Assembly (NCBI GenBank): GCA_023266715.1
Contig: JAHFPK010000119.1
Coordinates: 1-6,534 of the forward strand
DNA from: Hyphomicrobiales bacterium
GTDB taxonomy: Bacteria > Pseudomonadota > Alphaproteobacteria > Rhizobiales > Aestuariivirgaceae
DNA length: 6,534 bases
Reading direction: 5' to 3'
Below the pieces are notes generated by a model. That model searched no databases, was not told where the DNA came from, and was given only the letters and a program-made list of their open reading frames with translations. Position 1 is the stretch's first letter. Each line of letters begins with the position of its first letter. Position numbers and translations under genes: made by a program. Below, one piece after another: positions 5,621-6,534 of the stretch.

Positions 5621-6534
5621 ATGAAACTAACACGCAGATCATCCTTATCTCTCATGGCTGGCGCAGCGCTGGCCATGCCCTATGTCAGGCGAGCCCAGGC
5701 CGAAGAGGAGGCCGTGCTCAACGTTTTTAACTGGACCGATTATATCGGTGAAACCACGATAGAGGATTTTCAGTCCGCCACCGGCATTCAGGTCACCTAC
5801 GACCTCTATGACTCAACCGAGGCCATGGAAGCCAAGATGCTGGCCGGCAGTTCCGGTTTCGATGTTGTGATCCAGGCGGGCTCCACTCTCGAACGTTTCA
5901 CCGAAGCAAAGGTCTATCAGCCCCTTGACCGCTCAAAATTGACCAACTGGGGCAATCTTGATCCCGTAAGCCTGAAAACCGTTGAGGGCTGGGACCCCGG
6001 TAACGTCTATGGCGTTCCCTATATGTGGGGCACCGTTGGCCTGACCTTTAATGTGGACATGGTGAAGGAACGTATTCCCGATGCGGATTTGACCACTCTC
6101 GACATCCTGTTCAAACCAGAAAATGCCGCAAAGCTCGCTGATTGCGGAATCTCCATTTTGGAGAGTCCGGGCGATGTGATTCCCATGATGCTGGCCTATC
6201 TTGGCAAAGACCCCAACACGACCAATCCGGCGGATTTCGATGAGGTGGTCAAGGCCTTCGCCCCCATTCGTCAATATATCCGCACCTTTGATGCCTCCAA
6301 TTATCTGAACGCCATTCCCAACAAGGAACTCTGTGTGATCAATAATTGGTCCGGTGACTATGCCACCGCAAACGCGCGCGCCAAGGAGGCAGGCATCAAT
6401 CTTAATCTCGCCTATTATGTGCCAAAAACCGGTTCGCCCGCCTGGTTTGATATCTGGTGCATCCCTGCCGATGCCAAGCACGTTGATAATGCCCATAAAT
6501 TTATCAACTACATGCTGGAGCCCGAAGTCATTGC
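5621..6534 (+). CDS. PotF-like periplasmic (polyamine-type) substrate-binding protein, 3' end outside window
   Basis: The frame is open from ATG 5621 to the window end (304 residues seen; E. coli PotF has about 370). The family captures putrescine or spermidine in the periplasm for an ABC transporter. AGGGAG (5609-5614), 6 nt before the ATG, is a good SD. Residues 1-27 form a signal peptide with a twin-arginine motif (TRRSSL, 4-9), a hydrophobic core and an AQA cleavage site at 25-27, so Tat export is likely. Family blocks are 'VFNWTDYIGE' (35-44), 'MLAGSSGFDVV' (73-83), 'YGVPYMWGT' (130-138), 'LAYLGKDPN' (191-199), 'NNWSGDYATA' (241-250) and 'WFDIWCIPADA' (275-285). Amine-binding residues W38, Y41, W243, D246 and D277 match E. 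coli PotF W37, Y40, W244, D247 and D278, while S85 and E185 appear as A86 and D185 (alignment by memory). Specificity may therefore differ from putrescine. ATPase and permease genes would be expected downstream. Confidence 0.9.
   Translation, partial: MKLTRRSSLSLMAGAALAMPYVRRAQAEEEAVLNVFNWTDYIGETTIEDFQSATGIQVTYDLYDSTEAMEAKMLAGSSGFDVVIQAGSTLERFTEAKVYQPLDRSKLTNWGNLDPVSLKTVEGWDPGNVYGVPYMWGTVGLTFNVDMVKERIPDADLTTLDILFKPENAAKLADCGISILESPGDVIPMMLAYLGKDPNTTNPADFDEVVKAFAPIRQYIRTFDASNYLNAIPNKELCVINNWSGDYATANARAKEAGINLNLAYYVPKTGSPAWFDIWCIPADAKHVDNAHKFINYMLEPEVI

Noticed and set aside
5933..6496. A 187-codon open frame on the - strand
   Set aside because: It is opposite the PotF-like gene, which has a signal peptide, a good ribosome site and family motifs. 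The Gly/Ile-rich translation is a typical antisense shadow.

Overview
The window looks like chromosomal DNA of an alphaproteobacterium, most likely of the order Hyphomicrobiales (Rhizobiales). This rests on the dnaX-ybaB-recR order, a DUF2161 protein and a DUF3422 protein together, a moderately high G+C content judged by eye, and an intergenic palindrome resembling the short GCGTGATC...GATCACGC repeats that I remember from that order. No database search was possible, so family names come from motif recognition.

Layout. (1) 1-1337, + strand: the end of dnaX (DNA polymerase III tau/gamma), ybaB/ebfC (nucleoid-associated protein) and recR (recombination mediator). They are packed as one replication/repair operon with a 20-nt overlap and then a 1-nt gap. 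(2) 1338-1574: a 237-nt spacer without a clear terminator, RNA gene or mobile element. (3) 1575-2228, + strand: a DUF2161 protein, a putative PD-(D/E)XK nuclease-fold protein with a possible C-terminal winged helix. (4) 3496-2162, - strand: a DUF3422 protein with two C-terminal membrane helices. Its 3' end overlaps that of the DUF2161 gene by 67 nt. (5) 3497-3751: a divergent intergenic region with two palindromic elements in tandem, a TATAAT box on the - strand and a possible tetR promoter and operator. (6) 3752 to the window end, + strand: a BetI-like TetR regulator, an acyl-CoA dehydrogenase overlapping it by 4 nt, and, 55 nt further on, a PotF-like periplasmic binding protein cut off by the window edge.

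How the genes relate. The first block is core DNA metabolism. The last block reads as a small self-regulated uptake and catabolism cassette. The regulator resembles BetI (choline/betaine control), the enzyme oxidises or reduces an acyl-CoA, and the binding protein belongs to the polyamine-type ABC transporter family. A palindrome TGAA-N6-TTCA appears, by eye, only twice in the window: just before tetR and just before the potF-like gene. This suggests one regulator acting at both ends. The ligand is not determined; a polyamine, betaine or carnitine-like amine is an inference.

I found no CRISPR array, phage, toxin-antitoxin module, transposase, tRNA or rRNA, and no clear new defence-type system. 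The most interesting parts are the 3497-3751 intergenic region and the regulator/dehydrogenase/binding-protein cassette.
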